Origin: Pseudescherichia sp031979925
GTDB taxonomy: Bacteria; Pseudomonadota; Gammaproteobacteria; Enterobacterales; Enterobacteriaceae
NCBI RefSeq assembly: GCF_031979925.1
Contig: NZ_DALZFB010000013.1
Span: forward strand, 1 to 64,000
Reading direction: 5' to 3'
Length of the DNA: 64,000 nt
The notes under the pieces are model-generated. The model ran no database searches. It had not been told where the DNA came from and saw nothing but the letters and a program-made list of their open reading frames with translations. This document shows, in pieces, positions 1 through 8,640 of the stretch; the stretch's first letter is position 1, and the number at the start of each line of letters is the position of its first letter. Both the position numbers and the translations under genes were made by a program.

Positions 1-80
1 TGTCTTCGAGTGCCCACACAGATTGTCTGATAAATTGTTAAAGAGCAGTGCAACGTGGCTTTCAGCTCACCGTTGCGAGG
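1..80 (-). promoter_or_regulatory. rRNA operon leader with boxA (16S lies off the left edge)
   Basis: Read on the minus strand, this stretch matches the conserved enterobacterial rrn leader. It contains the boxA antitermination element TGCTCTTTAACA (36-47) followed by the segment that normally precedes 16S rRNA. The 16S gene itself is outside the window. The position downstream of hemG matches rrsA in E. coli (trkH-hemG-rrsA). Confidence 0.9.
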
Positions 81-86
81 TGGCGT

Positions 87-114
87 ATATTACGCTTTCC
101 TCATTCAGAGTCAA
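87..114 (-). promoter_or_regulatory. rrn P2 promoter
   Basis: On the minus strand there is a -35 TTGACT (109-114), a 16-bp spacer and a -10 TAATAT (87-92). Its position just upstream of the boxA leader is as in E. coli rrn P2. Confidence 0.85.
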
Positions 115-206
115 GCGTTTATTTTCGCTTTTCTCTGCCGAAGTGCCCGGAGGCGCCTCGCTGACCGGCCGGCTTATTCGCCGTTGTTCCGTGTCAGTGG
201 TGGCGC

Positions 207-234
207 ATTATAGGGAGTTATTCGGGGCTGACAA
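207..234 (-). promoter_or_regulatory. rrn P1 promoter
   Basis: On the minus strand there is a -35 TTGTCA (229-234), a 16-bp spacer and a -10 TATAAT (207-212). The GC-rich discriminator GCGCCACC follows, the hallmark of growth-rate and ppGpp control. The A/T-rich run at 235-277 upstream would serve as UP element; Fis sites, if present, would fall in the hemG 3' end. Confidence 0.9.
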
Positions 235-277
235 GACTTAAATGCAAAAAACTTTTCAAGCGCTCAATTTACAGACT

Positions 278-829
278 TTATGCCTGTTTTGCCACCGATT
301 TGCTGGTTAATTGTGCAATTTCGCGTGCAAATTCGCTTACGCGTGACCAGTCGGTATAGACCACCTCTTTGCGCGTATCTGTCTCTCCCCCGGTCATCTT
401 CATAATCAGGCGGATCATGATGCGGTCGTACCAGGAATAACGTGGATAGCGCAAGGCACCGGCAAACACCGCACAGCGATCCGGCTGCCAGGGCGAGTTC
501 AATAAAAATTTACGCGTATAGCTATTGGTTTGCGGCGAGCTCTTCTCTGGTTTACGTGCCACAAGATTGACGGCGTAAAAGGCACTGGGCAGCGCATTAA
601 GGTGCTGCAGATGCTTTTTCACAAACCGATCCACGGCCGGATGAAAGTGCCCGTAACGGATCGACGCCCCGATAACCACCCGATCGTAATCCTGCCAGGT
701 AATAGATTCCGTACGGTTAAGGTTCACCACATCGGCATAGACGCCCAGCTCGCTCAGCTCCGAGGCGATACTGGCGGCAATCTCACGGGTTTGTCCGTCA
801 CGGGTGGAAAATAGAATCAACGTTTTCAT
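278..829 (-). CDS. hemG: Protoporphyrinogen oxidase, menaquinone-dependent
   Basis: HemG oxidises protoporphyrinogen IX to protoporphyrin IX, the penultimate step of haem synthesis, passing electrons to quinones at the inner membrane. The 183-residue protein is a long-chain flavodoxin. It starts with the FMN-phosphate loop STRDGQT (residues 8-14) and shows a second flavodoxin motif around GASIRYGHFHP. Length and sequence agree with E. coli HemG (181 aa). It begins 11 bases after the trkH stop, so the two are co-transcribed, and the rrn operon follows as in E. coli. Confidence 0.96.
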   Translation of the reverse strand: MKTLILFSTRDGQTREIAASIASELSELGVYADVVNLNRTESITWQDYDRVVIGASIRYGHFHPAVDRFVKKHLQHLNALPSAFYAVNLVARKPEKSSPQTNSYTRKFLLNSPWQPDRCAVFAGALRYPRYSWYDRIMIRLIMKMTGGETDTRKEVVYTDWSRVSEFAREIAQLTSKSVAKQA

Positions 830-840
830 AGCGTGCTCCC

Positions 841-2292
841 TTATTCGCGCCAGAACGTTGGGGTAAAGAGCACCAGCAACGTAAAGACTTCAAGACGACC
901 GAAAAGCATATTGGCGATCAGGATCCACTTCGCCACCGGATTCATGCTGGCAAAGTTATCCGCTACCACCCCAAGCCCCGGTCCGAGGTTGTTTAACGTC
1001 GCCACTACTGAGGCAAAGGCGGAGAAGTCATCCACGCCCGTGGCGATAATTGCCAGCATACTCACAATAAAGACCAGCGCATAGGCGGAGAAGAAACCCC
1101 ACACCGCCTCAAGTATACGCTCCGGCAGCGCGCGGTTCCCCAGCTTGATGCTGTACACCGCGTTAGGATGCACCAGCCGTTTTAGCTCGCGGTTGCCCTG
1201 CTTAAATAGCAGCAGGATACGAATGACCTTCAGTCCCCCGCCGGTCGACCCCGCCATGCCGCCGATAAACGCTGAGCAGAGCAGGAGTACCGGCAGGAAT
1301 AGCGGCCAGCGTGCAATGCTATCGGTAGTAAAGCCAGCGGTCGTTGCCATCGACACCACCTGGAAAAACGCCTGGTTTAGCGTAGTGACCGCTGAGTTGT
1401 AGACATCGTGGAACCAGAGTACCAGGGTGCAGATCGCCACCAGCGTCAGCTGCACGCCGATGAACATCCTGAACTCGGGATCGCGCCAGTAGACCTTCAG
1501 GTTACGCCCGCTCAGCAGGGAGAAGTGCAGGCCATAGTTACAGCCGGAGATCAGCAGGAAGATAGCAATAATGGTGTTAATCGTTGGGCTATCGAAGTAG
1601 CCCACGCTGGCATCATGCGTCGAGAACCCACCAATAGCGATGGTAGCAAAGCTGTGTCCAATAGCGTCAAACGCGGGCATACCCGCAAACCAGAGCGCCA
1701 GCGCGCAGGCCACCGTCAGCAGCACATAGATAATCCACAGCGTCTTTGCCGTCTCGGCAATACGCGGACGCATCTTATTATCCTTCAGCGGGCCGGGCAT
1801 CTCCGCCCGGTAAAGCTGCATCCCCCCGACGCCAAGGATGGGAAGAATAGCCACCGCCAACACGATGATCCCCATCCCGCCGAACCATTGCAGCATCTGG
1901 CGATAGAAAAGAATGCCGTGCGGCAAGGTATCCAGTCCCACCAGCGTGGTCGCCCCTGTGGTCGTCAGGCCAGAAAAGGATTCAAAGAAGGCGTCGGTCA
2001 CCGTCAGGTTGGGACGCTCAGAAAAGATAAACGGCAAGGCCCCCACGCTGCCCAGCACCGTCCAGAACAGTACGACGATCAGGAAGCCTTCCCGCGACTT
2101 CAGTTCGCTCTTCTCCCGGCGGTTAGGCCACCACAGCAGGGAACCGATTGCCAGTGCCACAAAGAAGGTCTGGGTGAATGCACGCCCCGCGCCGTCCCGA
2201 TAAATCAGCGCAACCAGTCCAGGCAGGATCATCGTTCCGGAAAACAGTATGACCAGTAGTCCAACGATTCGGGTAATGGCGCGAAAATGCAT
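841..2292 (-). CDS. trkH: Trk potassium uptake protein, membrane subunit
   Basis: TrkH is the K+-translocating subunit of the low-affinity Trk system and works with the NAD-binding subunit TrkA (encoded elsewhere). The 483-aa protein is strongly hydrophobic. It shows the four pore loops of the Trk/Ktr family with their filter glycines: LTTTGAT, AIGGFST, TTAGFTT and NNLGPGLG. Length equals E. coli TrkH (483 aa). It lies between yigZ and hemG in the conserved operon order, with a 41-bp gap from yigZ. Confidence 0.97.
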   Translation of the reverse strand: MHFRAITRIVGLLVILFSGTMILPGLVALIYRDGAGRAFTQTFFVALAIGSLLWWPNRREKSELKSREGFLIVVLFWTVLGSVGALPFIFSERPNLTVTDAFFESFSGLTTTGATTLVGLDTLPHGILFYRQMLQWFGGMGIIVLAVAILPILGVGGMQLYRAEMPGPLKDNKMRPRIAETAKTLWIIYVLLTVACALALWFAGMPAFDAIGHSFATIAIGGFSTHDASVGYFDSPTINTIIAIFLLISGCNYGLHFSLLSGRNLKVYWRDPEFRMFIGVQLTLVAICTLVLWFHDVYNSAVTTLNQAFFQVVSMATTAGFTTDSIARWPLFLPVLLLCSAFIGGMAGSTGGGLKVIRILLLFKQGNRELKRLVHPNAVYSIKLGNRALPERILEAVWGFFSAYALVFIVSMLAIIATGVDDFSAFASVVATLNNLGPGLGVVADNFASMNPVAKWILIANMLFGRLEVFTLLVLFTPTFWRE

Positions 2293-2333
2293 CTCTGCCG
2301 CTTCCTTAGGTATCCAGATAAATGAGGTGGGGA

Positions 2334-2948
2334 TTATTCTTTAATGGCTGATAATTGCAATGAACCGCGGCTAAAATCTGCCAGCTTAGCGGCAAACTCG
2401 CTCAGCCTGGCGCGGGGAAGTGCCACCCGTAACTGCACGGCAGCTTGATAGTCACTGTTGACGATCCGGCCCTCAAACTGCCCAAGCAGCGCTTCTACGC
2501 CAGCCAACTGCGCATAATCACAACACAAAGTATATTCGGTCAGCGGTAATTTGCGGGAGGTGGTGAGCTGATTCAGCGCGCGCTGCACGCCACCGCCATA
2601 GGCTTTGACCAGACCACCGGTACCTAACAGGATGCCGCCATAGTAGCGCACTACCACGGCGGTGATCTCACCGACGCCGCTGCCCATCAGCTGGGCCAGC
2701 ATCGGCTTGCCCGCTGTGCCAGCCGGTTCACCATCGTCAGAGAAGCCCAGCTGCTGCGAGTCGTCCGGCGGCCCGGCTACCCACGCGACGCAGTGATGCC
2801 GCGCCTCGGGATGTTCCGCCCGCACGGCGCTGACAAAGGCTTTCGCCGCCTCTACGCCGTCGGTGTGGGCCAACAGCGTAATGAAGCGGCTCTTTTTGAT
2901 CTCCTCGACGAAGGTCACCGGCGCGGCCGGTATCAGCCAGCTCTCCAT
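2334..2948 (-). CDS. yigZ: IMPACT-family protein YigZ
   Basis: A 204-aa member of the UPF0029/IMPACT family. The N-terminal IMPACT domain (about residues 1-120) carries the conserved FSDDGEPAGTAGKPML motif and the KAYGGGV segment; a small C-terminal EF-G-like domain follows. The molecular function is not settled; the E. coli homologue has been studied structurally and nucleic-acid binding has been suggested. The start overlaps the pepQ stop by one base (TGATG), indicating translational coupling. Confidence 0.93.
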   Translation of the reverse strand: MESWLIPAAPVTFVEEIKKSRFITLLAHTDGVEAAKAFVSAVRAEHPEARHHCVAWVAGPPDDSQQLGFSDDGEPAGTAGKPMLAQLMGSGVGEITAVVVRYYGGILLGTGGLVKAYGGGVQRALNQLTTSRKLPLTEYTLCCDYAQLAGVEALLGQFEGRIVNSDYQAAVQLRVALPRARLSEFAAKLADFSRGSLQLSAIKE

Positions 2949-4279
2949 CAGGCCAGCTTCAGATCCCGGGTCATGTTCTCCACGCCGTGCTCATGGATCA
3001 CCACGTTATCTTCGATGCGGATCCCACCGAACGGCTTCAGCGTCTCAATTTTCTGCCAGTTGAAGTGCTTGCTAAACTCCCCTTCCCGCCATGAGGCCAG
3101 CAGCGAGTCGATGAAGTAGATACCCGGCTCAATGGTCAGCACCATGCGCGGCTGTATCAGGCGGGTGCAGCGCAGGTAGGGGTACTTCGCCGGGGCGGCC
3201 AGATGCGTACCGGTATCATCCTGCATAAAGCCAGCGACGTCATGTACCTGCAGGCCCAGCGGGTGACCGATACCGTGCGGCATAAACGGCCCGGTGAGAT
3301 TGTTCTCGACCATTGCCTCTTCGCTGATGTCGGTAACAATCTGATGGCGGCGGAGCAGCTTCGCAATACGCTGATGGAACTGCAGGTGGTAATCGATATA
3401 GCTCACCCCCGCTTTCATGGTGCCGATCAGCGCCAGCTGCTCCTCGTTGACGTCTTTGATCAGCTGTGCAAAATCGTTATCGCCGTTAGCGGACCAGGTA
3501 CGGGTCAGGTCGGCGGCGTAGCCGTTATACTCAGCGCCGGCATCCAGCAGGAAGCTGCGCATTTCAGCTGGCGCACGATGATCCAGCCTGGTGTAGTGCA
3601 GCACGGAGGCGTGCTCGTTGAGCGCCACAATGTTGCTGTAGGGCACGTCGGTATCGCGGTGGCCGGTGGCGGTCAGGTAGGCAATATTGATATCGAACTC
3701 GCTCATACCGGAGAGAAACGCCTCGTGTGCCGCACGGTGTCCCATCACCGCCGTCTTCTGCGCTTCCCGCATACAGGCCAGCTCGTAGTCGGTCTTATAG
3801 GCACGGTAGTAGTGCAGATAGTCAATCACCCCTTTCGGGTTGATATTCTCGGCGTTGATCTCCAGCTGCAATGCGCGCTCTGCTACCGGGCCGATGTAGG
3901 CGATGTTACCTCGCGCCGCAGGCAGCTGGCTGGCGATACCCTCGGCTTTGGGTAGGGCAATAATCTCGACCTCTTCGGTCCAGAACGATGTCGGCAGCGG
4001 CTCGACGTTGTGCCAGTAATCCACCGGCAGGTAGAACCAGAGTTTTGGTTTGTTAACTCCGTCCACCAGCAACCAGCAGTTGGGAACCTGCGTGACGGGC
4101 ACCCAGGCTTTAAACTGCGGGTTGACCTTAAAGGGGTACGGATGGTCATCAAGGAAGATGTTGAACAGCTCGCCGGAGTGAATCAGCAGTGCATCGAGCT
4201 TAAAGCGGGCCAGCACGTCCCGGGCACGTTCCTGTAGGGTAACGATATGATCTTTATAAAGCGAAGCCAGTGAGTCCAT
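2948..4279 (-). CDS. pepQ: Xaa-Pro dipeptidase (prolidase)
   Basis: PepQ hydrolyses dipeptides with C-terminal proline in the cytoplasm using two Mn2+ ions. The 443-aa protein has the pita-bread fold metal ligands in order: Asp in LLDAGAEYNGY, Asp in AADLTRTW, His in PHGIGHPLG, Glu in IEPGIYF and Glu in GIRIEDNV. I chose the ATG at 4279 rather than the open frame up to 4324. It is preceded by AAGGGA at proper spacing and gives the 443-aa length of E. coli PepQ. It is divergent from fadB and is followed by yigZ with a one-base overlap. Confidence 0.96.
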   Translation of the reverse strand: MDSLASLYKDHIVTLQERARDVLARFKLDALLIHSGELFNIFLDDHPYPFKVNPQFKAWVPVTQVPNCWLLVDGVNKPKLWFYLPVDYWHNVEPLPTSFWTEEVEIIALPKAEGIASQLPAARGNIAYIGPVAERALQLEINAENINPKGVIDYLHYYRAYKTDYELACMREAQKTAVMGHRAAHEAFLSGMSEFDINIAYLTATGHRDTDVPYSNIVALNEHASVLHYTRLDHRAPAEMRSFLLDAGAEYNGYAADLTRTWSANGDNDFAQLIKDVNEEQLALIGTMKAGVSYIDYHLQFHQRIAKLLRRHQIVTDISEEAMVENNLTGPFMPHGIGHPLGLQVHDVAGFMQDDTGTHLAAPAKYPYLRCTRLIQPRMVLTIEPGIYFIDSLLASWREGEFSKHFNWQKIETLKPFGGIRIEDNVVIHEHGVENMTRDLKLA

Positions 4280-4424
4280 GATTTTCCCTTCTTGTTTAGA
4301 CATCAATTCTCCGCATCTTAGCATACCCGCTCACCCCTGCGTGTTTTCCGTTTAGCGTGATCCTCCCAGCAAGTTTTTAAACACTCATTTGCATTTTATT
4401 AACATAATAACCACACTCCGTCTC

Positions 4425-4441
4425 ATCTGGTAAGACCAGTA
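4425..4441 (+). promoter_or_regulatory. FadR operator of fadBA
   Basis: ATCTGGTAAGACCAGTA is a near-perfect match to the FadR consensus (AACTGGTCNGACCAGTT-like, inverted CTGGT/ACCAG half-sites). It lies 26 bases before the fadB ATG, where FadR represses fadBA in E. coli when long-chain acyl-CoA is scarce. Confidence 0.85.
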
Positions 4442-4466
4442 ACCCTGTTGGATTCAGGAGACTGAC

Positions 4467-6656
4467 ATGCTCTACAAAGGCGATACCCTGTACCTCGACT
4501 GGCTGGAAAATGGCATTGCTGAACTGGTGTTCGCGGCCCCCGGCTCGGTCAACAAGCTCGATACGGCGACGGTGGCCAGTCTCGGCCAGGCGCTGGACGT
4601 GCTGGAAAAAAGCCCCGATCTCACCGGGCTGCTGCTGCGCTCCGACAAAGCCGCCTTTATTGTCGGTGCGGACATCACCGAATTCCTTTCTCTGTTCCAG
4701 GTTCCCGAGGAGCAGCTTAGCCAGTGGCTGCATTTCGCTAACAGCGTCTTTAACCGCCTGGAAGATCTGCCTGTACCAACCATTTCCGCCGTTAACGGCT
4801 ATGCGCTGGGCGGTGGCTGCGAGTGCGTGCTGGCCACCGACTATCGCCTGGCGACGCCGGACCTGCGCATTGGCCTGCCGGAAACCAAGCTGGGGATTAT
4901 GCCAGGCTTTGGCGGCTCGGTACGCCTGCCGCGTCTACTGGGCGCTGACAGCGCGCTGGAGATCATTGCCGCTGGCAAAGATGTGGGTGCCGATCAGGCG
5001 CTAAAAATCGGCCTGGTCGATGGCATCGTGACGGCGGAAAAGTTGCGCGACGGTGCGCTGGCCGTTCTGCGTCAGGCCATCAGCGGCGATCTGGACTGGC
5101 GCGCCAAACGTCAGCCGAAGCTGGAGCCGCTGAAGCTCAGCAAGATTGAAGCCGCCATGAGCTTTACTATCGCCAAAGGCATGGTGATGCAGACCGCAGG
5201 CAAGCACTACCCCGCCCCGCTGACGGCGGTAAAAACCATTGAGGCGGCGGCCAGGTTTGGCCGTGACGAGGCGTTGGTGCTTGAGAACCAGAGCTTTGTC
5301 CCACTAACTCACACCAACGAGGCCCGTGCGCTGGTAGGGATCTTCCTCAACGATCAATATGTCAAAGGCCAGGCCAAAAAGCTGACCCAGAACGTCGACA
5401 CGCCGAAGCAGGCTGCCGTGCTGGGCGCAGGTATTATGGGCGGCGGCATCGCGTACCAGTCCGCATGGAAAGGCGTGCCGGTGTTAATGAAAGATATCAA
5501 TGACAAATCCCTGACGCTGGGCATCAGCGAGGCCAGCAAGCTGCTTAACAAGCAGCTTGAGCGCGGCAAGATCGATGGTTTAAAGCTGGCGGGCGTGATT
5601 GCCACTATCCATCCAACCCTCGACTACACCGGCTTTGATCGCGTCGACGTGGTGGTGGAAGCGGTCGTCGAGAATCCTAAGGTGAAAAAAGCGGTGCTGG
5701 CAGAGACCGAACAGAAGGTGCGCCCGGATACGGTACTGGCCTCAAACACCTCCACCATTCCTATCAGCGAGCTGGCCAGCGTTCTGCAACGCCCGGAGAA
5801 CTTCTGCGGCATGCACTTCTTCAACCCGGTACACCGTATGCCGCTGGTAGAGGTGATCCGCGGAGAGAAAACCTCGGAAGAGACGCTCGCCAAAGTGGTC
5901 GCCTGGGCGAGCAAAATGGGCAAAACGCCTATCGTCGTTAACGACTGCCCTGGCTTCTTCGTCAACCGCGTCCTGTTCCCCTACTTTGCCGCCTTCAGCC
6001 AGCTGCTGCGTGACGGCGCAGACTTCCGCCGTGTCGATAAGGTGATGGAGAAGCAGTTTGGTTGGCCGATGGGTCCGGCCTATCTGCTGGACGTGGTGGG
6101 CATCGATACGGCGCATCACGCCCAGGCGGTGATGGCCGCTGGCTTCCCGGAGCGCATGCAGAAGGATTACCGCGATGCCATTGACGTGCTGTTTGACGCG
6201 GGGCGCTTCGGGCAGAAAAACGGCCTGGGCTTCTGGCGTTATAAAGAGGACAGCAAAGGCAAGCCGAAGAAAGAGGAGGATGCCGCCGTTGACGGCCTGC
6301 TGGCAGAGGTTAGCCAGCCGACGCGCGACTTCTCTGACGGGGAGATTATTGCCCGCATGATGATCCCGATGGTCAACGAAGTGGTGCGCTGTCTGGAGGA
6401 GGGCATTATCGCCAGCCCGGCGGAAGCCGATATGGCCCTGGTGTACGGCCTCGGCTTCCCACCGTTCCACGGCGGCGCGTTCCGCTGGCTCGATACCCAG
6501 GGCAGCGCCAGCTATCTCGATCGTGCGCAGCAGTTTGCCGCCCTTGGCCCGCTCTACGCCGTGCCAGACGGCCTGCGCGAGAAAGCGCGCCACAACGAAC
6601 CCTATTATCCTCCCGTTGCGCCAGCCCGCCCGGCAGGCGTTCTGAAATCGGCTTAA
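4467..6656 (+). CDS. fadB: Fatty acid oxidation complex subunit alpha
   Basis: FadB is the multifunctional subunit of the aerobic beta-oxidation complex. It has enoyl-CoA hydratase/isomerase activity in the N-terminal third and L-3-hydroxyacyl-CoA dehydrogenase in the middle and C-terminal part. The 729-aa length equals E. coli FadB. Visible motifs are the crotonase oxyanion loops (FIVGADI, GYALGGGCE, GLPETKLGI), the NAD-binding GAGIMGGGIAY near residue 320, and the catalytic HFFNPVHRMPLVEV. It is the first gene of fadBA, with the FadR operator upstream. It ends 9 bases before the fadA ATG; GGAGTCACA supplies the fadA ribosome site. Confidence 0.98.
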   Translation: MLYKGDTLYLDWLENGIAELVFAAPGSVNKLDTATVASLGQALDVLEKSPDLTGLLLRSDKAAFIVGADITEFLSLFQVPEEQLSQWLHFANSVFNRLEDLPVPTISAVNGYALGGGCECVLATDYRLATPDLRIGLPETKLGIMPGFGGSVRLPRLLGADSALEIIAAGKDVGADQALKIGLVDGIVTAEKLRDGALAVLRQAISGDLDWRAKRQPKLEPLKLSKIEAAMSFTIAKGMVMQTAGKHYPAPLTAVKTIEAAARFGRDEALVLENQSFVPLTHTNEARALVGIFLNDQYVKGQAKKLTQNVDTPKQAAVLGAGIMGGGIAYQSAWKGVPVLMKDINDKSLTLGISEASKLLNKQLERGKIDGLKLAGVIATIHPTLDYTGFDRVDVVVEAVVENPKVKKAVLAETEQKVRPDTVLASNTSTIPISELASVLQRPENFCGMHFFNPVHRMPLVEVIRGEKTSEETLAKVVAWASKMGKTPIVVNDCPGFFVNRVLFPYFAAFSQLLRDGADFRRVDKVMEKQFGWPMGPAYLLDVVGIDTAHHAQAVMAAGFPERMQKDYRDAIDVLFDAGRFGQKNGLGFWRYKEDSKGKPKKEEDAAVDGLLAEVSQPTRDFSDGEIIARMMIPMVNEVVRCLEEGIIASPAEADMALVYGLGFPPFHGGAFRWLDTQGSASYLDRAQQFAALGPLYAVPDGLREKARHNEPYYPPVAPARPAGVLKSA

Positions 6657-6665
6657 GGAGTCACA

Positions 6666-7829
6666 ATGGAACAGGTAGTCATTGTCGATGCAATTCGTAC
6701 CCCGATGGGCCGTTCTAAGGGCGGCGCGTTTCGTAACGTTCGCGCGGAAGATCTCTCCGCACACCTGATGCGTAGCCTGCTGGCGCGCAACCCGGCGCTG
6801 GACGCTGCGGCGCTGGACGATATCTACTGGGGCTGCGTGCAGCAGACCCTGGAGCAGGGCTTTAACATTGCCCGTAACGCCGCTTTGCTGGCGGAGATCC
6901 CCCACTCTGTTCCGGCGGTGACCGTTAACCGCCTGTGCGGCTCGTCAATGCAGGCCTTGCACGATGCGGCTCGCATGATCATGACCGGCGATGCACAGGC
7001 GTGCCTGGTGGGCGGCGTAGAGCACATGGGCCATGTGCCGATGAGCCACGGCGTTGATTTTCATCCTGGCCTCAGCCGTAACGTGGCTAAAGCGGCGGGC
7101 ATGATGGGCTTAACCGCTGAGATGCTGGCACGCATGCACGGCATCAGCCGTGAGATGCAGGACCAGTTTGCCGCCCGCTCCCACGCCCGCGCATGGGCCG
7201 CGACCCAGTCCGGGGCATTCAAAAATGAGCTTGTCCCTACCGGCGGTCACGACGCTGACGGCGTGCCGAAAATGTTTAACTACGACGAGGTGATCCGCCC
7301 GGAAACCAGCGTTGAAGGTCTTGCCGCCCTGCGGCCCGCGTTCGATCCGGCTAACGGCACGGTGACGGCAGGCACCTCCTCCGCCCTCTCCGACGGCGCG
7401 GCGGCGATGCTGGTGATGAGCGAAAGCAGCGCCCGCGAGCTGGGCCTGACGCCACGGGCGCGTGTGCGTTCAATGGCGGTCGTGGGCTGCGATCCCTCTA
7501 TCATGGGCTACGGTCCGGTTCCGGCCTCGCAGCTGGCGTTGAAAAAAGCCGGTCTGACGGTGAGCGACATCGATCTGTTTGAGATGAACGAAGCCTTTGC
7601 CGCGCAGATCCTGCCGTGCATCAAGAATTTGGGTCTGATGGAGCAGATTGACGAGAAGATCAACCTCAACGGCGGCGCGATCGCTCTGGGACATCCGCTT
7701 GGCTGCTCCGGCGCGCGGATCAGCACCACGCTACTGAACCTGATGGAGCGTAAAGACGTCCAGTTTGGCCTGGCGACAATGTGTATTGGTCTGGGTCAGG
7801 GGATTGCGACGGTATTTGAGCGGGTTTAA
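6666..7829 (+). CDS. fadA: 3-ketoacyl-CoA thiolase, beta subunit of the fatty acid oxidation complex
   Basis: FadA catalyses the thiolytic cleavage that releases acetyl-CoA in the last step of each beta-oxidation round; it forms an alpha2-beta2 complex with FadB. The 387-aa thiolase shows the nucleophilic Cys in NRLCGSSMQ (about residue 91), the NEAFA motif, the GGAIALGHPLGCSGAR His loop and the C-terminal CIGLGQG Cys. Length equals the E. coli protein. It is convergent with fre. Confidence 0.98.
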   Translation: MEQVVIVDAIRTPMGRSKGGAFRNVRAEDLSAHLMRSLLARNPALDAAALDDIYWGCVQQTLEQGFNIARNAALLAEIPHSVPAVTVNRLCGSSMQALHDAARMIMTGDAQACLVGGVEHMGHVPMSHGVDFHPGLSRNVAKAAGMMGLTAEMLARMHGISREMQDQFAARSHARAWAATQSGAFKNELVPTGGHDADGVPKMFNYDEVIRPETSVEGLAALRPAFDPANGTVTAGTSSALSDGAAAMLVMSESSARELGLTPRARVRSMAVVGCDPSIMGYGPVPASQLALKKAGLTVSDIDLFEMNEAFAAQILPCIKNLGLMEQIDEKINLNGGAIALGHPLGCSGARISTTLLNLMERKDVQFGLATMCIGLGQGIATVFERV

Positions 7830-7841
7830 AGCTGTTATGCA

Positions 7842-7869
7842 GGCCCGGCGGGAGAGACACCGTCGGGCC
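7842..7869. terminator. GC-rich hairpin between convergent fadA and fre
   Basis: GGCCCGGCG pairs with CGTCGGGCC (one mismatched or wobble position) around a 10-nt loop. It sits 12 bases after the fadA stop and before the fre stop. There is no U-run on either strand, so it may be a REP-like element or transcript-stabilising hairpin and not a classical terminator. Confidence 0.45.
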
Positions 7870-7883
7870 AGTTACGCTGGAGC

Positions 7884-8585
7884 TTAGATAAAGGCGAAAG
7901 CGTCGCCGAAGAGGCGATCTTCCCGCGCGCCGCGTTCGTTGCAGAAGAGATCCCGGGCAATTTTTGCCATTTCGAAACGTCCGGCAATGTAGATATCATG
8001 CTCGGCCAGCGTGCCGAAATCCTGAAGCACCGCCGTCAATACCGTACCGCTGCGGCCCTGCCACGCCTCTTCCGGCTGTTCAACCACCGGCACCACCTTC
8101 AGATTGGGGTGGTTGACCGCTAAGGCTTGCAGCTCAGAGAGATCGTACAGGTGCTTCTCTTCACGCCCGCCCCAGTAAATAGTGATATCACGATCTGGGT
8201 TACGCGCCAGCGCGGTGAGCAGAATGGAGCGCACGTAGGAGAAGCCCGTCCCGCCAGCAATCAGGATCAGCGGACGCTCTTCGTCATCGCGCAGCCAGGC
8301 ATCGCCGTGCGGAATATCGATCACGATTTCGCGCTCTTTCAGGATCCGGTCCATGACCGCCATGGCATAGAGGTTCAGCTCAGAAGCACCGATGTGCAGC
8401 TCGATGAACGCCTGTTCATCCGGCGTGGACGCCATAGAGAACGGACGCTTATCGCGCTCGTCCATCACCACCATCAAATATTGCCCGGCGCGAAATGAAA
8501 ACGCCGCGTCTGATACAAGACGAACACGGTATACGGTATCGGTGATAGCTTCTACCGAGGTCACTTTACAGCTTAAGGTTGTCAT
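7884..8585 (-). CDS. fre: NAD(P)H-flavin reductase
   Basis: Fre reduces free riboflavin, FMN or FAD with NADPH or NADH; reduced flavin then serves ferric reduction and other acceptors. The 233-aa protein shows the ferredoxin-reductase flavin motif RPFSMAS and the nucleotide-binding GGTGFSYVRSIL. I use the ATG at 8585 (MTTLSCKV), preceded by GGGAG, although the frame is open to 8660; this gives the E. coli length. In E. coli fre follows ubiD in the same orientation, as here. Confidence 0.96.
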   Translation of the reverse strand: MTTLSCKVTSVEAITDTVYRVRLVSDAAFSFRAGQYLMVVMDERDKRPFSMASTPDEQAFIELHIGASELNLYAMAVMDRILKEREIVIDIPHGDAWLRDDEERPLILIAGGTGFSYVRSILLTALARNPDRDITIYWGGREEKHLYDLSELQALAVNHPNLKVVPVVEQPEEAWQGRSGTVLTAVLQDFGTLAEHDIYIAGRFEMAKIARDLFCNERGAREDRLFGDAFAFI

Positions 8586-8640
8586 GCGCTCCCTCTGTCG
8601 GGTCGTTTTATTACGAATCAAAAGGCAAAACGGCGGCGCA

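Noticed and set aside
1408..2259. 283-codon plus-strand frame antisense to trkH
   Set aside because: Rich in His, Arg, Gln and without hydrophobic core; shadow of trkH.
5742..6905. 387-codon minus-strand frame antisense to fadB and fadA
   Set aside because: Residue composition (many His, Arg, Gln) is that of an antisense shadow of GC-rich coding sequence; the fadB and fadA frames are fully conserved.
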